Below are positions 9,212 to 18,211 of a DNA stretch of 64,000 bases, in pieces; positions within the stretch are counted from its first letter, which is position 1, and every line of letters starts with the position of its first letter. The stretch comes from Stieleria mannarensis (GTDB lineage: Bacteria > Planctomycetota > Planctomycetia > Pirellulales > Pirellulaceae), in contig NZ_JACEHH010000004.1 of NCBI RefSeq assembly GCF_014154935.1, positions 62,001 through 126,000 of the forward strand. Direction: 5' to 3'. The translations under genes and the position numbers were made by a program. A model generated the notes under the pieces. The model saw only the letters and a program-made list of their open reading frames with translations. It was not told where the DNA came from and made no database searches.

Positions 9212-10669
9212 TCACTTTTTCTTGCGTTTCGGTTTCGTCCGGTACGTGGCTCCCTTGTCGGCCGGGAGGGATTGATGCCAATGGATCAATGCGCGTGTTA
9301 ACTCGGCCACCGTTTCGGGGTGTTGGGACGCGACGTTGTTTTTCTCTGCACGATCGGTTTCAAGGTTGTACAGCTGTGGATCCGATCCGTCGTACTCACA
9401 GAGCAGTTTCCACTTGCCCGACCGAACGGCCAGGTCTGGAAGATCGTCTTCGCCGTAGAACGCATCGCGATCCGGCGGCCGACGAAAGAAAATCGGCGCT
9501 TCGCGTGAGCCACCTTCACCGAGCAGCGTGTCGACGAGTGCCTCGCCGTCAAACGTGACGCCTTCCGGCTGTGGCGTGCCGGTCAAGGCCAACACGGTCG
9601 GGACAAGATCGATCGCCGCAAACACCGAGGTCGTGTCCACATGGTTTTGCTTGTGGAGAATCTTTGGCCCCCAGGCAACCAACGGCGATCGCACTCCGCC
9701 TTCGTACAAATGGGTCTTGTAACCTCGAAACGGCCCCGCTTCCCCCGCGCCCGGCTGAGGTCCGTTGTCCGAACAAATTAAAATCAATGTGTTGTCACGC
9801 AACGCCGGGTCATTTCGAATTCGGTCGAACAACGCTGCGAATTGTTTGTCCATGGCTTCGAGCACCGATAGGTAGAGCCGACGCATGGATCCGTCACCCC
9901 AAGTCTCGACCGGCGGCCAGAACGGCGCGTGCACGTCATCGGGCCAAACGTTGATGTAGAACGGTTTGTCGGCTGCGGTGGCCTGGTCGATAAAGGAAAC
10001 CGCCGCATCGACGAAGCCCGACGTGATCTCCGAACGGAGCATCCATCGATACCCTTCGCCGAGGTTTTCGGCACGATCCCAAATCCGCCCCGGTTCTTTG
10101 TCGCCGGGCTTTAGCGTCAACGGCAGCAGCTTCGGCCCCATGCCTTCAAAATTGGTCAGCGACGCGTCAAATCCATAGTCGGTGATCGGGGGCGCATCGT
10201 TGACATCACGCTGGCCGCCCATGTGCCATTTTCCGAAATGCCCGGTCGCATAGCCGGCCTGATGCAACGACCGTGCCAACATCGGTGCTTGGGGATCTAA
10301 CCACTGGGCCATGCCGCGTTCTTCGTTGCTGTTGCGGTTGTTCAAGTACGACGTGATCCGCCAGCGCTGGGGATATTGCCCGGTTGAAATCGCCACCCGC
10401 GAGGGAGAGCAAATCGGCGAGTTGACGTAGAACTGCTCGAATCGAATCCCTTCGGCAGCCAGTCGGTCGATGTTCGGCGTCACCGCATCCTGATTGCCAA
10501 AGCACGAGAAATCGCCCCAGCCCATGTCGTCGATGAAGACCAAGACGATGTTCGGCGGTGTCTCCGCGGCCTGGCATGACTTTTCCATGCCGACGGCACA
10601 CGCAGCGACCGCCAGTAGCAAAATGCACTGTGCGAGCCAACGACAAACGGGAAATACAGTTCGCATCAT
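9212..10669 (-). CDS. Secreted sulfatase (arylsulfatase A family)
   Basis: A 485-residue type I sulfatase that hydrolyses sulfate esters, likely on algal polysaccharide (substrate inferred). A signal peptide covers residues 1-34. Metal ligands start at IDDMGWGD (Asp47/Asp48). The formylglycine signature is Cys87 in CSPSR followed by VAISTGQYP, so a formylglycine-generating enzyme is needed. GKWHMGG and SDNGPQPG supply further active-site residues. The C-terminus ends in a lysine-rich tail. Length is normal for the family. ATG 10669 is one of two adjacent ATGs. It lies 8 nt downstream of the ancestral end of a broken sulfatase gene, so the two were once an operon. Confidence 0.93.
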   Translation of the reverse strand: MMRTVFPVCRWLAQCILLLAVAACAVGMEKSCQAAETPPNIVLVFIDDMGWGDFSCFGNQDAVTPNIDRLAAEGIRFEQFYVNSPICSPSRVAISTGQYPQRWRITSYLNNRNSNEERGMAQWLDPQAPMLARSLHQAGYATGHFGKWHMGGQRDVNDAPPITDYGFDASLTNFEGMGPKLLPLTLKPGDKEPGRIWDRAENLGEGYRWMLRSEITSGFVDAAVSFIDQATAADKPFYINVWPDDVHAPFWPPVETWGDGSMRRLYLSVLEAMDKQFAALFDRIRNDPALRDNTLILICSDNGPQPGAGEAGPFRGYKTHLYEGGVRSPLVAWGPKILHKQNHVDTTSVFAAIDLVPTVLALTGTPQPEGVTFDGEALVDTLLGEGGSREAPIFFRRPPDRDAFYGEDDLPDLAVRSGKWKLLCEYDGSDPQLYNLETDRAEKNNVASQHPETVAELTRALIHWHQSLPADKGATYRTKPKRKKK

Positions 10670-10677
10670 GATTGATC

Positions 10678-11789
10678 CTATTTGTGGGAATTCTGATGTT
10701 GTTGTTGTCTCACGCGCACCGGCCCCGAACGATGGATGGACGTGGCCTGATTGACCGCGCCAGGCAGCTCGCCGCGTTCGGTTGCGACGTCGCGGCCTTC
10801 GTGGAGCGGTTGGCGATCGGGTGTCGGATCACGGGGAACACTGTCGCCGGTTTCCGCTTTCCATCGCTCAAGTAAAGCACGCATCCGAAATAGATGAAGT
10901 AGGTGTTTTCGGCGATCCCCTGACGCTTCAGTTCCTCGAACAATTCACCGACATAGTGATCCGTCCGAGAGACTTCGTGGTAATAATTTGCCAACTCCTG
11001 ACGCGTCAACGGACCATCGGCCATCATCGGCGGCACGCGGATCGCTGCCGGATCGTACGTGGGGGCTTTGTCGTTGGGGGTGAACGGGTGATGGGCATCG
11101 TGCGAGGCGAACCAGGCGAAAAAAGGGCGATCCTGCGGCCGGTCGCGGAGATGGTCCACCCACTGTTCAGCCCCGGCCGGTTTGCTGTCGGAGCGGACCT
11201 CGAACCCGAGCCGATGCGTATTCGGCCCCATGTGATTCTTGCCCGACAGAATCGTGTGATAGCCCGCCTTGCGCAGCGAGTTCACAAACGTCGGTTGATC
11301 CGGCGGAAGCGGATTGTGCAATTCGGGCGCGCCGGTGTTGTGGGGATACCGGCCGGTGATAATCGAACACCGACTCGGCGAACACGAACTGGTCGTCAGG
11401 AACGCGTTGTCAAACACCAACGCGCGTTTTGCCAACGCGTCCAAGTTGGGTGTGTGGACGAAGTCGTTGCCGTAGATTCCCAGATCCCGTGGGCTGATGT
11501 CGTCGGTGATGAAGAAAACAAAGTTAGGCTTCCCTTTCAACCTCCCCTTTTCACTGGCACTCAGACGCTTCGGCTCGGGCGTGTTGAGTTTCGTGGCAAG
11601 AATGCCAACACACTTGTCCTTCATCGGCTCGATCGCCCCGAGCGGCAGTTCCGCATAGGGTTTTTTCACCAGTGGAGCACGGTTGAAGATCGGCGCGACC
11701 GCATCGGATTCCGCCTGCGCGAGTTCGCACGGAAAAAATGCCAGGGCGATCGGGATCAGCAGCAGTCCGGCGAGGTGCGAATGCTTCAT
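10678..11789 (-). pseudogene. Sulfatase gene with internal deletion and frameshift
   Basis: The 5' part encodes a secreted sulfatase: signal peptide ending near AQA (residue 26), metal Asp pair in FITDDISPRD (about 96), formylglycine Cys136 in CSPSR, GKNHMG and HDAHHPF. At about residue 300, after NTYFIYF, the family motif SDNG and all following active-site residues are missing. The frame runs into unrelated sequence and stops at 10710. In another frame the same DNA (10678-10884) encodes a good sulfatase tail (LLERWKAETGDSVP, PTPDR, RGELPG) that ends 8 nt before the next sulfatase gene. The simplest reading is a deletion of roughly 150-200 codons near 10884-10892 that also shifted frame. The start is ATG 11789; an upstream TTG at 11858 is less likely. 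A sequencing or assembly error is the alternative. Confidence 0.8.
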
Positions 11790-12069
11790 GAAATTCGGGT
11801 ACGGCCGTTGCGTCGGTGGCGGGGGGGCGAGAAACTGGCGAGGCAAGAGGTGGATCAATGTTTTCAGCTGCGGACAATTCCGCTGCCAAAGGCGGAATCC
11901 CGGTTTCGCAGGAGCATATTCTAGCCCGGTTCGCAGCAGGGCTGAATGAGATCATCCGTCGTGGCAATGAGGAATGTTGCCAAACGCAAGGATCGCGATT
12001 GCAGTATGATGCAACCGAGCAGCAGCGCAATTTATTTCGCCGAGCAACCATTTCGCCAAGGAAAATCGC

Positions 12070-12828
12070 GTGACGATGCAGTGGATCGACAAGCAACGAT
12101 TGCGACACGAAGTCGTCGCGGGCACCTTTTTGAATTTGGGGTCGGCGACGGCTGTCGAAATCGCCGCCGGCGTGGGCTTTGATTGGCTGTTGATTGACCT
12201 GGAGCACGGCTCGGGTTCCTTGGCCGATCTGCGGTCGATGCTGTTGGCCTGTCGCGGCGGCAATGCCGCTGCCATCGTGCGTCTCCGTTCGGTCGACCCG
12301 GACACGGTCAAGTTTGTGATGGACAGTGGCGCCGCAGGGGTGATGTTTCCTTACGTCAGTTCGGTCGATGAGGCTCGCAACGCGGTTCGTTGCATGAAGT
12401 ACCCACCGCAGGGCAGTCGTGGCGTGGCCGGTGTGATCCGAGCAACCGACTATGGGCGGAACTGGAAGCCGTACTTCGAAGAGGCGAACGAGAACAGTCT
12501 GGTCATCGTTCAAATCGAAACACCGGAGGCCGTCGCGGCGGCCGAGGAGATCGCTGCGGTCGACGGCGTGGACGTGTTGTTCGTCGGCCCGCTGGACCTG
12601 TCGGTCAACCTGGGACATCCCGGTGAATTCAGCCATCCGGAAGTCGAACAAGCGTTCCAACACGTCGTCGAGTGCTGCGAACGTCAGGGCAAATCGGCGG
12701 GAATCCTGACCAAAGACGGCCTGGTCAATCGGCACAAAGAACAAGGATTCCGTCTGCTCGCCTACGGATCCGACTCGGGCGCCATCATCAGCGGAATGCA
12801 TGGCTATCTGGCCGCGCTACGCGAGTAA
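12070..12828 (+). CDS. HpcH/HpaI family aldolase
   Basis: A 252-residue TIM-barrel, metal-dependent class II pyruvate aldolase. It is of the 2-keto-3-deoxy-L-rhamnonate / 4-hydroxy-2-oxoheptanedioate aldolase type, splitting or joining pyruvate and an aldehyde. Visible catalytic features are the DLEHG histidine (about 46), Arg in YPPQGSRGV (about 117), the metal Glu in VQIETPEA (about 150) and the metal Asp in VGPLDLS (about 176). No signal peptide is present, so it is cytosolic. The start is GTG 12070 with AAGGA about 8 nt upstream; ATG 12076, two codons later, is a possible alternative. It is divergent from the broken sulfatase and convergent with treZ. The exact substrate cannot be told from sequence. 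Confidence 0.88.
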   Translation: MTMQWIDKQRLRHEVVAGTFLNLGSATAVEIAAGVGFDWLLIDLEHGSGSLADLRSMLLACRGGNAAAIVRLRSVDPDTVKFVMDSGAAGVMFPYVSSVDEARNAVRCMKYPPQGSRGVAGVIRATDYGRNWKPYFEEANENSLVIVQIETPEAVAAAEEIAAVDGVDVLFVGPLDLSVNLGHPGEFSHPEVEQAFQHVVECCERQGKSAGILTKDGLVNRHKEQGFRLLAYGSDSGAIISGMHGYLAALRE

Positions 12829-12934
12829 TGACACACCGCCGTAGAACTGCCCACCGTAGCACGGCCGTTCCGGGCGGTCCCCCAAGGCCTCCGGCCGTGG
12901 CGTCCCATCGCGGCCGACTTCTGCCCTTCGCGGC

Positions 12935-14758
12935 TTACCGAAGCGATCGCCGATAGACGCGGGCATGATTGGATCGCAACCCGTCGGCACTCTGCTCACT
13001 GGCACGTTGACCTTCGACGCCGTGCGAGTCCATGGCCAAATCACCTTCGACGTCGATTTCAACCACATCGTCCGGTTCGGTTTGTGGCGAAAGGCGAACA
13101 GCAACCGTCAGCTGTTCGTTTTCGTCGGCGTATCGCAACACGTACAAATTGTTCTCTAGGTCCGACCGGACGGCCAAGTTGGCGTCGACCAGCAAGCCGC
13201 TTGCACGCGTCTGTTTACGCAGCCGGATCAGTTCACGGTACCACCGCAATGTCACTGCGTCGCCGTCAGCTTGGGTCCCGATCTTTGCCGATGTGAACGC
13301 CGCCGGGTCGGTCGGCAGAATGCCACCATCCCAATCGTGTTGCGGGTACTCTCGACGACGGCCTTGGACGACCGCGTCGCGCAGATGCTGGTCGGAAAAA
13401 TCGACGAAGAACCGGAACGGATGTTCGCACGCGAACTCTTCGCCCATAAACAGCATCGGGATCGCCGGGACCAATATCATCAGCGCCGCGGCAGCCCGAT
13501 GGGCGTCGGGCGATGTCAATTGATGCAAGCGGACGCCCAGCGGATGGTTGCCGATAAAGTCGTGGTTCTGGATCGAATACACCAAACCGCTGGAATCGAC
13601 ACGCCGATCCGGTGTGCTTCGGCGGCGTTCCTGTCGCAGCGTCCCTTCATAGACGTATCCGTGACGCAAGGTGTGGTCCAAGTCTGTCTTGGGATGGTAC
13701 GTGCGATGGGAGAGTTGTTCGCCGGGCCGCAGGACGGAAAACGTGCTGTGCAAAAAATCATCGCACCACATCGCATCAAACCCGATCCCTCCACTTGTCC
13801 GCGGCAATGTCATTTCGGGGTCGTAAACATTGGATTCGGCGATCAGCATCACTTGGCGTTGGTTCTCACGCGCCCAGGCCGCGACTTCATCGCTGATCTC
13901 GGCGACCACGTGGGGCTCGCGGTCATCGGCCATGCAGTGAATCGCGTCGACACGCAGGCCATCGAGATGAAACTCATCCAACCAGTAAATCGCGTTGGCG
14001 GCAAAGAAACGCCGAACCGCATCACCGTGAAGGGGACAATCGAAATTCGGTGCATCTCCCCAAACGGTCCGGTGCTTGGACGACAGGTAGGGGCCGAATT
14101 CGGGCAGGTAGTTCCCCTCGGGGCCCAAGTGGTTGTAGACGACGTCCAAGAACACGGCCAAACCGGCGGCGTGGGCGGCATCGACAAATCGGCGGAAGTC
14201 GTCGGGGGGGCCGTAGGCGTCGGCCGGTGCGAACAGGGCGACGCCGTCATAGCCCCAGTTCCATCGGCCGGCCGATGCGGCAACCGGCATCAACTCGATC
14301 GCGGTGATTCCCAGTTCAACGAGTTCGCCGATCCGATCGATCGCTGCGGCAAACGTGCCCTCGGCGGTAAACGCTCCCAGATGCAACTCGTAAACGATCA
14401 ACTCGTCTCGGCCGGGCGGGCGATAACGCTGGTCGGTCCATTCGAATTGCCGATCCACCACTTCGCTTGGTCCGTGCACCCCTTGCGGCTGATACCTCGA
14501 TGCCGGATCGGGGCGTGGCGGCCCGCCATCGACACGATAATAGTACCGAGCCCCTGCCCCAACACCCGCGATCGTCGCACGATGATACCCGGCATCGTCC
14601 TTTTCCATTTTGATCGCTTGCGGTCCGTCGACCACGTCAACGAGGACTTGGTCGGCGAGTGGTGCCCAAACACAAAAGGTCGTCGAGCCATCGGGCGTCG
14701 GTCGGGCGCCCAGGTATTGATGCACCTCAATCGTGGGGCAATTATGAATCTCAATCAT
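12935..14758 (-). CDS. treZ: Malto-oligosyltrehalose trehalohydrolase
   Basis: A 607-residue GH13 enzyme that releases trehalose from maltooligosyltrehalose (TreY/TreZ pathway, cytoplasm). An N-terminal CBM48/E-set domain (about 15-95; TTFCVWAPLADQV) precedes the barrel. Catalytic features are the nucleophile Asp271 in GLRVDAIH, the acid/base Glu308 in LIAESNVYD and Asp400 in IQNHDFIGN. FLDVVYNHLGPEGNYL and MLFMGEEF are typical of TreZ rather than of glycogen branching enzyme. Length fits the family. ATG 14758 is the first codon. No treY or treS gene lies beside it; the neighbours are unrelated, so the partner must be elsewhere. An 80-bp cloverleaf-like repeat lies upstream. Confidence 0.93.
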   Translation of the reverse strand: MIEIHNCPTIEVHQYLGARPTPDGSTTFCVWAPLADQVLVDVVDGPQAIKMEKDDAGYHRATIAGVGAGARYYYRVDGGPPRPDPASRYQPQGVHGPSEVVDRQFEWTDQRYRPPGRDELIVYELHLGAFTAEGTFAAAIDRIGELVELGITAIELMPVAASAGRWNWGYDGVALFAPADAYGPPDDFRRFVDAAHAAGLAVFLDVVYNHLGPEGNYLPEFGPYLSSKHRTVWGDAPNFDCPLHGDAVRRFFAANAIYWLDEFHLDGLRVDAIHCMADDREPHVVAEISDEVAAWARENQRQVMLIAESNVYDPEMTLPRTSGGIGFDAMWCDDFLHSTFSVLRPGEQLSHRTYHPKTDLDHTLRHGYVYEGTLRQERRRSTPDRRVDSSGLVYSIQNHDFIGNHPLGVRLHQLTSPDAHRAAAALMILVPAIPMLFMGEEFACEHPFRFFVDFSDQHLRDAVVQGRRREYPQHDWDGGILPTDPAAFTSAKIGTQADGDAVTLRWYRELIRLRKQTRASGLLVDANLAVRSDLENNLYVLRYADENEQLTVAVRLSPQTEPDDVVEIDVEGDLAMDSHGVEGQRASEQSADGLRSNHARVYRRSLR

Positions 14759-14915
14759 CGGTTCTGGTTAAACGTGACGGAAAACAAGTCAGCTGACTTA
14801 GCGTAAGGGAAAGTCCAGGGTAGGCTACCGGGCCAGCATCGACGAACAGCAGATTCCCCGAATCCGCGCTGCCCCTGCATGCCAAACCAAGAGTTGGCGG
14901 TTGCTTGGTTTTCGG

Positions 14916-14995
14916 GTAGCGGAACTCGCCAAGGATTTCGCACTGGCGCGGCGACGCCGCGCCGGGAGACCGAAAGCCTTGGCGGCTTTCGCTAC
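14916..14995. repeat. Cloverleaf-like dispersed repeat, copy A
   Basis: An 80-bp element between treZ and the next gene. The outer ends GTAGCGGA and its complement pair. The left hairpin AACTC-GCCAA-GGATT is imperfect. A central perfect hairpin GGCGCGGCG-A-CGCCGCGCC follows, then a right hairpin AAAGCC-TTGGC-GGCTTT. It is the same length as copy B at 24826-24905 with compensating changes in the central stem. The rest of the 317-bp gap holds no gene. Confidence 0.85.
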
Positions 14996-15075
14996 CTCAC
15001 GAACCCGAACTCTGGGCTGCGGCGGACTGCGATTGACGTTGCTTGGCGGCAGACAAACTTCGACACGGAAACCCA

Positions 15076-16212
15076 ATGTATAAAAAGACGTCGTTGATTC
15101 GAATGACCCTCGCGCTGCTGATCGTATTCCTCCTGGTCACCAATGCGACTGCCCAGAAAACCATGCGGAACACCCTTCGGATCGCGACGTTCAATGTCTC
15201 GCTGTACGGAAAACAGCAAGGTCAAATCCGCGATCGCCTCTCCGGCCGCGAGGATCTGCAGGCCAAACGGATCGCGAGCATCGTGCAAACGGTTCGCCCG
15301 GACATCCTGCTGGTCAACGAACTCGATTACCAGCCCGATTCGGCACCGGCCAAGTTGCTGGCCGAAAACTACTTCGCCGTCCCGCAGGACTCGGTGACAG
15401 GCGATGAAAAACTTTGGCCGATCGAATATCCACATTGGTTTAGTGCGCCCAGCAATACCGGAATCGACTCAGCCTTGGATTTGAACAACGACGGAAAACT
15501 GGGGTCCGGTAGCGACGCCTGGGGCTATGGAATCTATCCCGGCCAGTACGCCATGACCGTCTACAGCCGCTATCCGATCGACACGAAATCGATACGCACG
15601 TTTCAAAACCTGCTCTGGATGAATCTGCCGGGCGCGATCAGGCCGCGGATCCCAGCGACCGGCCAGCCCTATTACGAAGATGCGACTTGGGCCAAGCTGC
15701 GTCTGAGCAGCAAGAATCATATCGACGTGCCGATTCAGGTCGGCGATCGAGTCATCCACGTCCTCGCCAGCCACCCGACTCCACCGGTGTTCGACGGCCC
15801 CGAAGACCGCAATGGCGCCCGAAACCACGACGAAATCCAGTTTTGGAATCACTATCTGGACGCCGACGACACGGCCCGCACATGGCTCGTCGACGATGAC
15901 GGCCGCGCCGGTCCCCTTGATGCCGACGCCAGTTTCGTCGTGATCGGCGATTTGAACGCCGACCCGATCGACGGCAGCGGTCGCCGTGAAGCGATCATCC
16001 GATTGTTGAACCATCCCCGCACCCGAGACGTCCATCAAAGCAAGACCGCCGATTTCGGACGCAACGGACGGATGCGGGTCGACTACGTTCTTCCAAGTCG
16101 CGACCTCGACGTCGTTGACAGCGGCGTGTTCTGGCCCGACGACAGTGATCCACAGAGCACGTGGATCAAGGCCTCCGACCATCGCCTGGTCTGGATCGAA
16201 GTGAAACGATAA
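15076..16212 (+). CDS. Secreted endonuclease/exonuclease/phosphatase-fold protein
   Basis: A 378-residue protein with a signal peptide (MYKKTSLIRM..., cleavage near NATAQ). Residues about 35-375 have the DNase I/inositol-phosphatase fold: Asn in IATFNVSLYG, Glu in LLVNELDYQP, VIGDLNADPIDG with catalytic Asp/Asn, and the terminal ASDHRLVWIE His. A stretch DLNNDGKLGSGSD near residue 140 looks like a calcium-binding loop. Such proteins in planctomycetes are annotated as secreted phosphodiesterases or nucleases; whether it acts on nucleic acid or a phosphoester is not visible. The start is ATG 15076 because the signal peptide begins there; a TTG 33 nt upstream is in frame. The next gene begins 88 nt downstream on the same strand. 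Confidence 0.85.
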   Translation: MYKKTSLIRMTLALLIVFLLVTNATAQKTMRNTLRIATFNVSLYGKQQGQIRDRLSGREDLQAKRIASIVQTVRPDILLVNELDYQPDSAPAKLLAENYFAVPQDSVTGDEKLWPIEYPHWFSAPSNTGIDSALDLNNDGKLGSGSDAWGYGIYPGQYAMTVYSRYPIDTKSIRTFQNLLWMNLPGAIRPRIPATGQPYYEDATWAKLRLSSKNHIDVPIQVGDRVIHVLASHPTPPVFDGPEDRNGARNHDEIQFWNHYLDADDTARTWLVDDDGRAGPLDADASFVVIGDLNADPIDGSGRREAIIRLLNHPRTRDVHQSKTADFGRNGRMRVDYVLPSRDLDVVDSGVFWPDDSDPQSTWIKASDHRLVWIEVKR

Positions 16213-16300
16213 ACGTGAAACAAGCATCTTGCTTGTCATTGCCGGGGGCATTCGTTCAACTGTCTGCCACGCCCGATCTTCTCTTTTGGATTGTCACCGC

Positions 16301-17482
16301 ATGCCAGATCCGCGCAAACGAGTCTTGTTGATGGTCAGCTCGATGCGCGGCGGCGGCAGCGAACGGCAGGTGTTGTTGCTTTCGCAAACTTTGGACCGAT
16401 CACGATTCGAACCACATCTTTATTTGACCGAAAGGGCCGGCGAATTCCTGGATCAGGTCCCTTCGGACGTTCCGATCCATTCGTTCGACACCTGCCAGGA
16501 TTCCGGCGGCGTCTACATTCCCGGCCGACAACTTCGCCGGCAGACCGAGTTTCTGCGCAGTGTGATTCGCGACAACCGAATTGACGTTGTTTACGACCGC
16601 ACCTTTCACATGACGTTGATAGCCGGTAAAGCGGCGGCGGGAATCCGCAGGATTTCCACGATCGTCAGCCCGCCGCACTTGGCGCTGCCGCTGGTCGAAA
16701 AACGTTTCGTCACGCTCAAACGTCGCCGGCTGGCGGCGGCGTACCGCAACTCCGACGTCGTCGTCGCCGTCAGCCGACAAGCCGCCGAGTCGGCCGAATC
16801 GTACTACGGTCTGCCCAAGGGCAGTGTTGTCGTCATCAAAAACCCGGTCGACGCGATGAGCCTGCGCAAGGCTGCCGGCACACCACCGCTTCGATCATCC
16901 GATCAAGCCGTGTTGGTTTGTGTCGGCCGGATGACCGAAGAGAAAGGGCATGCGGATTTGATCGATGCGCTGGCGATGCTGCAACCAAAGTGGCCCGAGA
17001 CGCGTTCGGATTGGACGCTGCGGATGATCGGCGACGGGCCGTTGCGCGGCGGCCTACAGACGCGCGCCGAGTCACTCGGCTTGGCCGGCCGGATTCAATT
17101 TGTCGGCAGCCTGGCCAGTGCGGCCGCGGAGATCAACGCGGCCGACGCGTTGGTGTTGCCGTCCCGTTTCGAAGGCATGCCGAACGTGGTCTTGGAAGCG
17201 ATGGCGCTCCTCACGCCGGTGATCGCCACGCGTGCCGGCGGAACGATCGAACTTGAGGGCGACGCGCCCACCGCCTTCTGGGCCGAACCCGGCAATCCCT
17301 CGTCGCTCGCCCAAGCGATCTTGCGGTTCGCAGCCAACCCCGATCAAGCCGCTGCGCAATGCCTTGCAGCACAGCAACGGATCGATTCGGACCACCATCC
17401 CGCCGCGGTCACCCGGCAGATCGAAGACCTGCTCTCCCCGGCCGCAAAAAGGGGACGGCCGCGAAAAAGGGGACGGGGGTAG
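16301..17482 (+). CDS. GT4 family glycosyltransferase
   Basis: A 393-residue glycosyltransferase of the GT-B fold. The N-terminal acceptor domain begins with VLLMVSSMRGGGSERQ. The C-terminal donor domain has VCVGRMTEEKGHADLIDA, MIGDGPLR and the EX7E motif in SRFEGMPNVVLEAM. It would transfer a sugar from a nucleotide-sugar to a glycan or lipid at the cytoplasmic membrane face. ATG 16301 is chosen; upstream sequence lacks family similarity. The last residues (KRGRPRKRGRG) are encoded by two tandem copies of a GGGGACGG repeat (17452-17481), so the natural C-terminus seems to have been extended by repeat DNA. No other glycan-synthesis gene is adjacent. Confidence 0.9.
   Translation: MPDPRKRVLLMVSSMRGGGSERQVLLLSQTLDRSRFEPHLYLTERAGEFLDQVPSDVPIHSFDTCQDSGGVYIPGRQLRRQTEFLRSVIRDNRIDVVYDRTFHMTLIAGKAAAGIRRISTIVSPPHLALPLVEKRFVTLKRRRLAAAYRNSDVVVAVSRQAAESAESYYGLPKGSVVVIKNPVDAMSLRKAAGTPPLRSSDQAVLVCVGRMTEEKGHADLIDALAMLQPKWPETRSDWTLRMIGDGPLRGGLQTRAESLGLAGRIQFVGSLASAAAEINAADALVLPSRFEGMPNVVLEAMALLTPVIATRAGGTIELEGDAPTAFWAEPGNPSSLAQAILRFAANPDQAAAQCLAAQQRIDSDHHPAAVTRQIEDLLSPAAKRGRPRKRGRG
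17452..17481. repeat. Tandem GGGGACGG-type repeat at the glycosyltransferase 3' end
   Basis: Two successive copies of AAAAAGGGGACGG, the second reading AAAAAGGGGACGGGGGT. They form the last codons and stop region of the glycosyltransferase. An inverted copy occurs at 18182-18200. Motifs of this kind resemble REP sequences mobilised by RAYT transposases elsewhere; that link is inference, as no transposase is present here. Confidence 0.6.
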
Positions 17483-17573
17483 TTTAGCTGTACTACGGCC
17501 CTTCCGGGCGGTCGCCACTCGCTGCCACGCAGCGACCGGGAATCGCCTCAAGGCTAAACACCGGCGGTTGCTA
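17483..17573. repeat. Intergenic palindromic repeat (TAGCC..GGCGATTCC family)
   Basis: On the minus strand it reads AGCAACCGCCGGTGTTTAGC then CTTGAGGCGATTCCC and CGCTGC. A second copy in direct minus-to-plus orientation lies at 18942-19019. It also contains a hairpin around CGGCCCTTCCGGGCGG. It lies directly after the glycosyltransferase stop. Confidence 0.6.
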
Positions 17574-17705
17574 AGTTCGCAACGCCCTTTGACTTCCCAT
17601 TGCCACTGGCAGAATTTTGCGACGAAATCTGCTAGGCTCAGGAGAGCTGAACCAGTGCCCCGCAACGTTGCGACGACGCGGGTCGGGCAAGCCAGATTCC
17701 GATGA

Positions 17706-17972
17706 AAAACAGACAACCCGTTGGTGTTTAAACGGTTCTATTTTGGCGAGAAAAAAGACGTCTACGAGCGTGCCGGCGTCGGCGTCGGCGAGTACTTGAT
17801 CTATGAGAAGATCGAGGGGCATGTCCAATGGTAGCATCACGACGGTTCCACATTCATCGCAATCCGACACGAGACTGGTATTTTCAGAAGCCGGCTGATT
17901 CCCGGGCTTTGGCCTGACGTCGATGCGCTGCAAAAGGCAGATGCGAACCAGTTGTTCAAAACTTTGAAGTAA
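17706..17972 (+). pseudogene. Decayed Uma2 (DUF820) family endonuclease fragment
   Basis: One reading frame from 17706 to the TAA at 17970-17972 reads like the C-terminal half of a Uma2 protein: FGEKKDVYERAG, GEYLIYEKIEGHVQW, an in-frame TAG at 17832-17834, then HHDGSTF, LIPGLWPDVDAL and NQLFKTLK. A six-base duplication gives GVGV where relatives have one GV. The N-terminal half with the first catalytic residues is absent and a TGA lies at 17703. It lies between inverted GGGGACGGGGGT repeats and next to two other repeat families, a typical decay island. An intact Uma2 gene is at 44940-45473. Confidence 0.65.
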
Positions 17973-18090
17973 GGATGGAAAGAACCTTGAACGCCGCAAC
18001 ATCCAGCCTGGAAAGCAAGACGGACGCCGAACTGTTGGAAGATCTGAAAGGGACCCCCGTCCCGAATGGCACGGGTTTCAGCCAATACGC

Positions 18091-18167
18091 TGAGCCGTAG
18101 ACGCTAGCCTCGGGCCTTACAAGTCTCGAAGGGCAATCCAAGGCCCGCGGCTAGCGCCGTCGGCTCA
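18091..18167. repeat. TGAGCCG palindromic dispersed repeat, copy 1
   Basis: A 77-bp near-palindrome. Arms of 28 bp begin TGAGCCG and share CGCTAGCC and CGGGCCTT, around a 21-bp loop (GTCTCGAAGGGCAATCC). Copy 2, inverted and lacking its right end, is at 52961-53016. Confidence 0.75.
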
Positions 18168-18181
18168 CTAAGCCCATGCCA

Positions 18182-18200
18182 TTCACCCCCGTCCCCTTAA
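18182..18200. repeat. Inverted copy of the GGGGACGGGGG repeat
   Basis: ACCCCCGTCCCCTT at 18184-18197 is the reverse complement of the motif that ends the glycosyltransferase gene at 17468-17481. The pair bounds about 700 bp holding the Uma2 relic. It overlaps the region upstream of the DUF2007 gene. Confidence 0.6.
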
Positions 18201-18211
18201 GGAGATCGTCC

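Noticed and set aside
11551-12801. A 416-codon open frame on the minus strand opposite the aldolase
   Set aside because: It overlaps both the aldolase and the sulfatase start and shows no domain.
13271-14806. A 511-codon open frame on the plus strand opposite treZ
   Set aside because: It is antisense to a clear GH13 enzyme, has no family motif and begins inside unrelated sequence; long antisense frames are expected at this GC content.
17975-18100. A 41-codon frame (MERTLNAATSS...) after the Uma2 relic
   Set aside because: It runs into the TGAGCCG palindrome, has no recognisable similarity and lies in a decay region.
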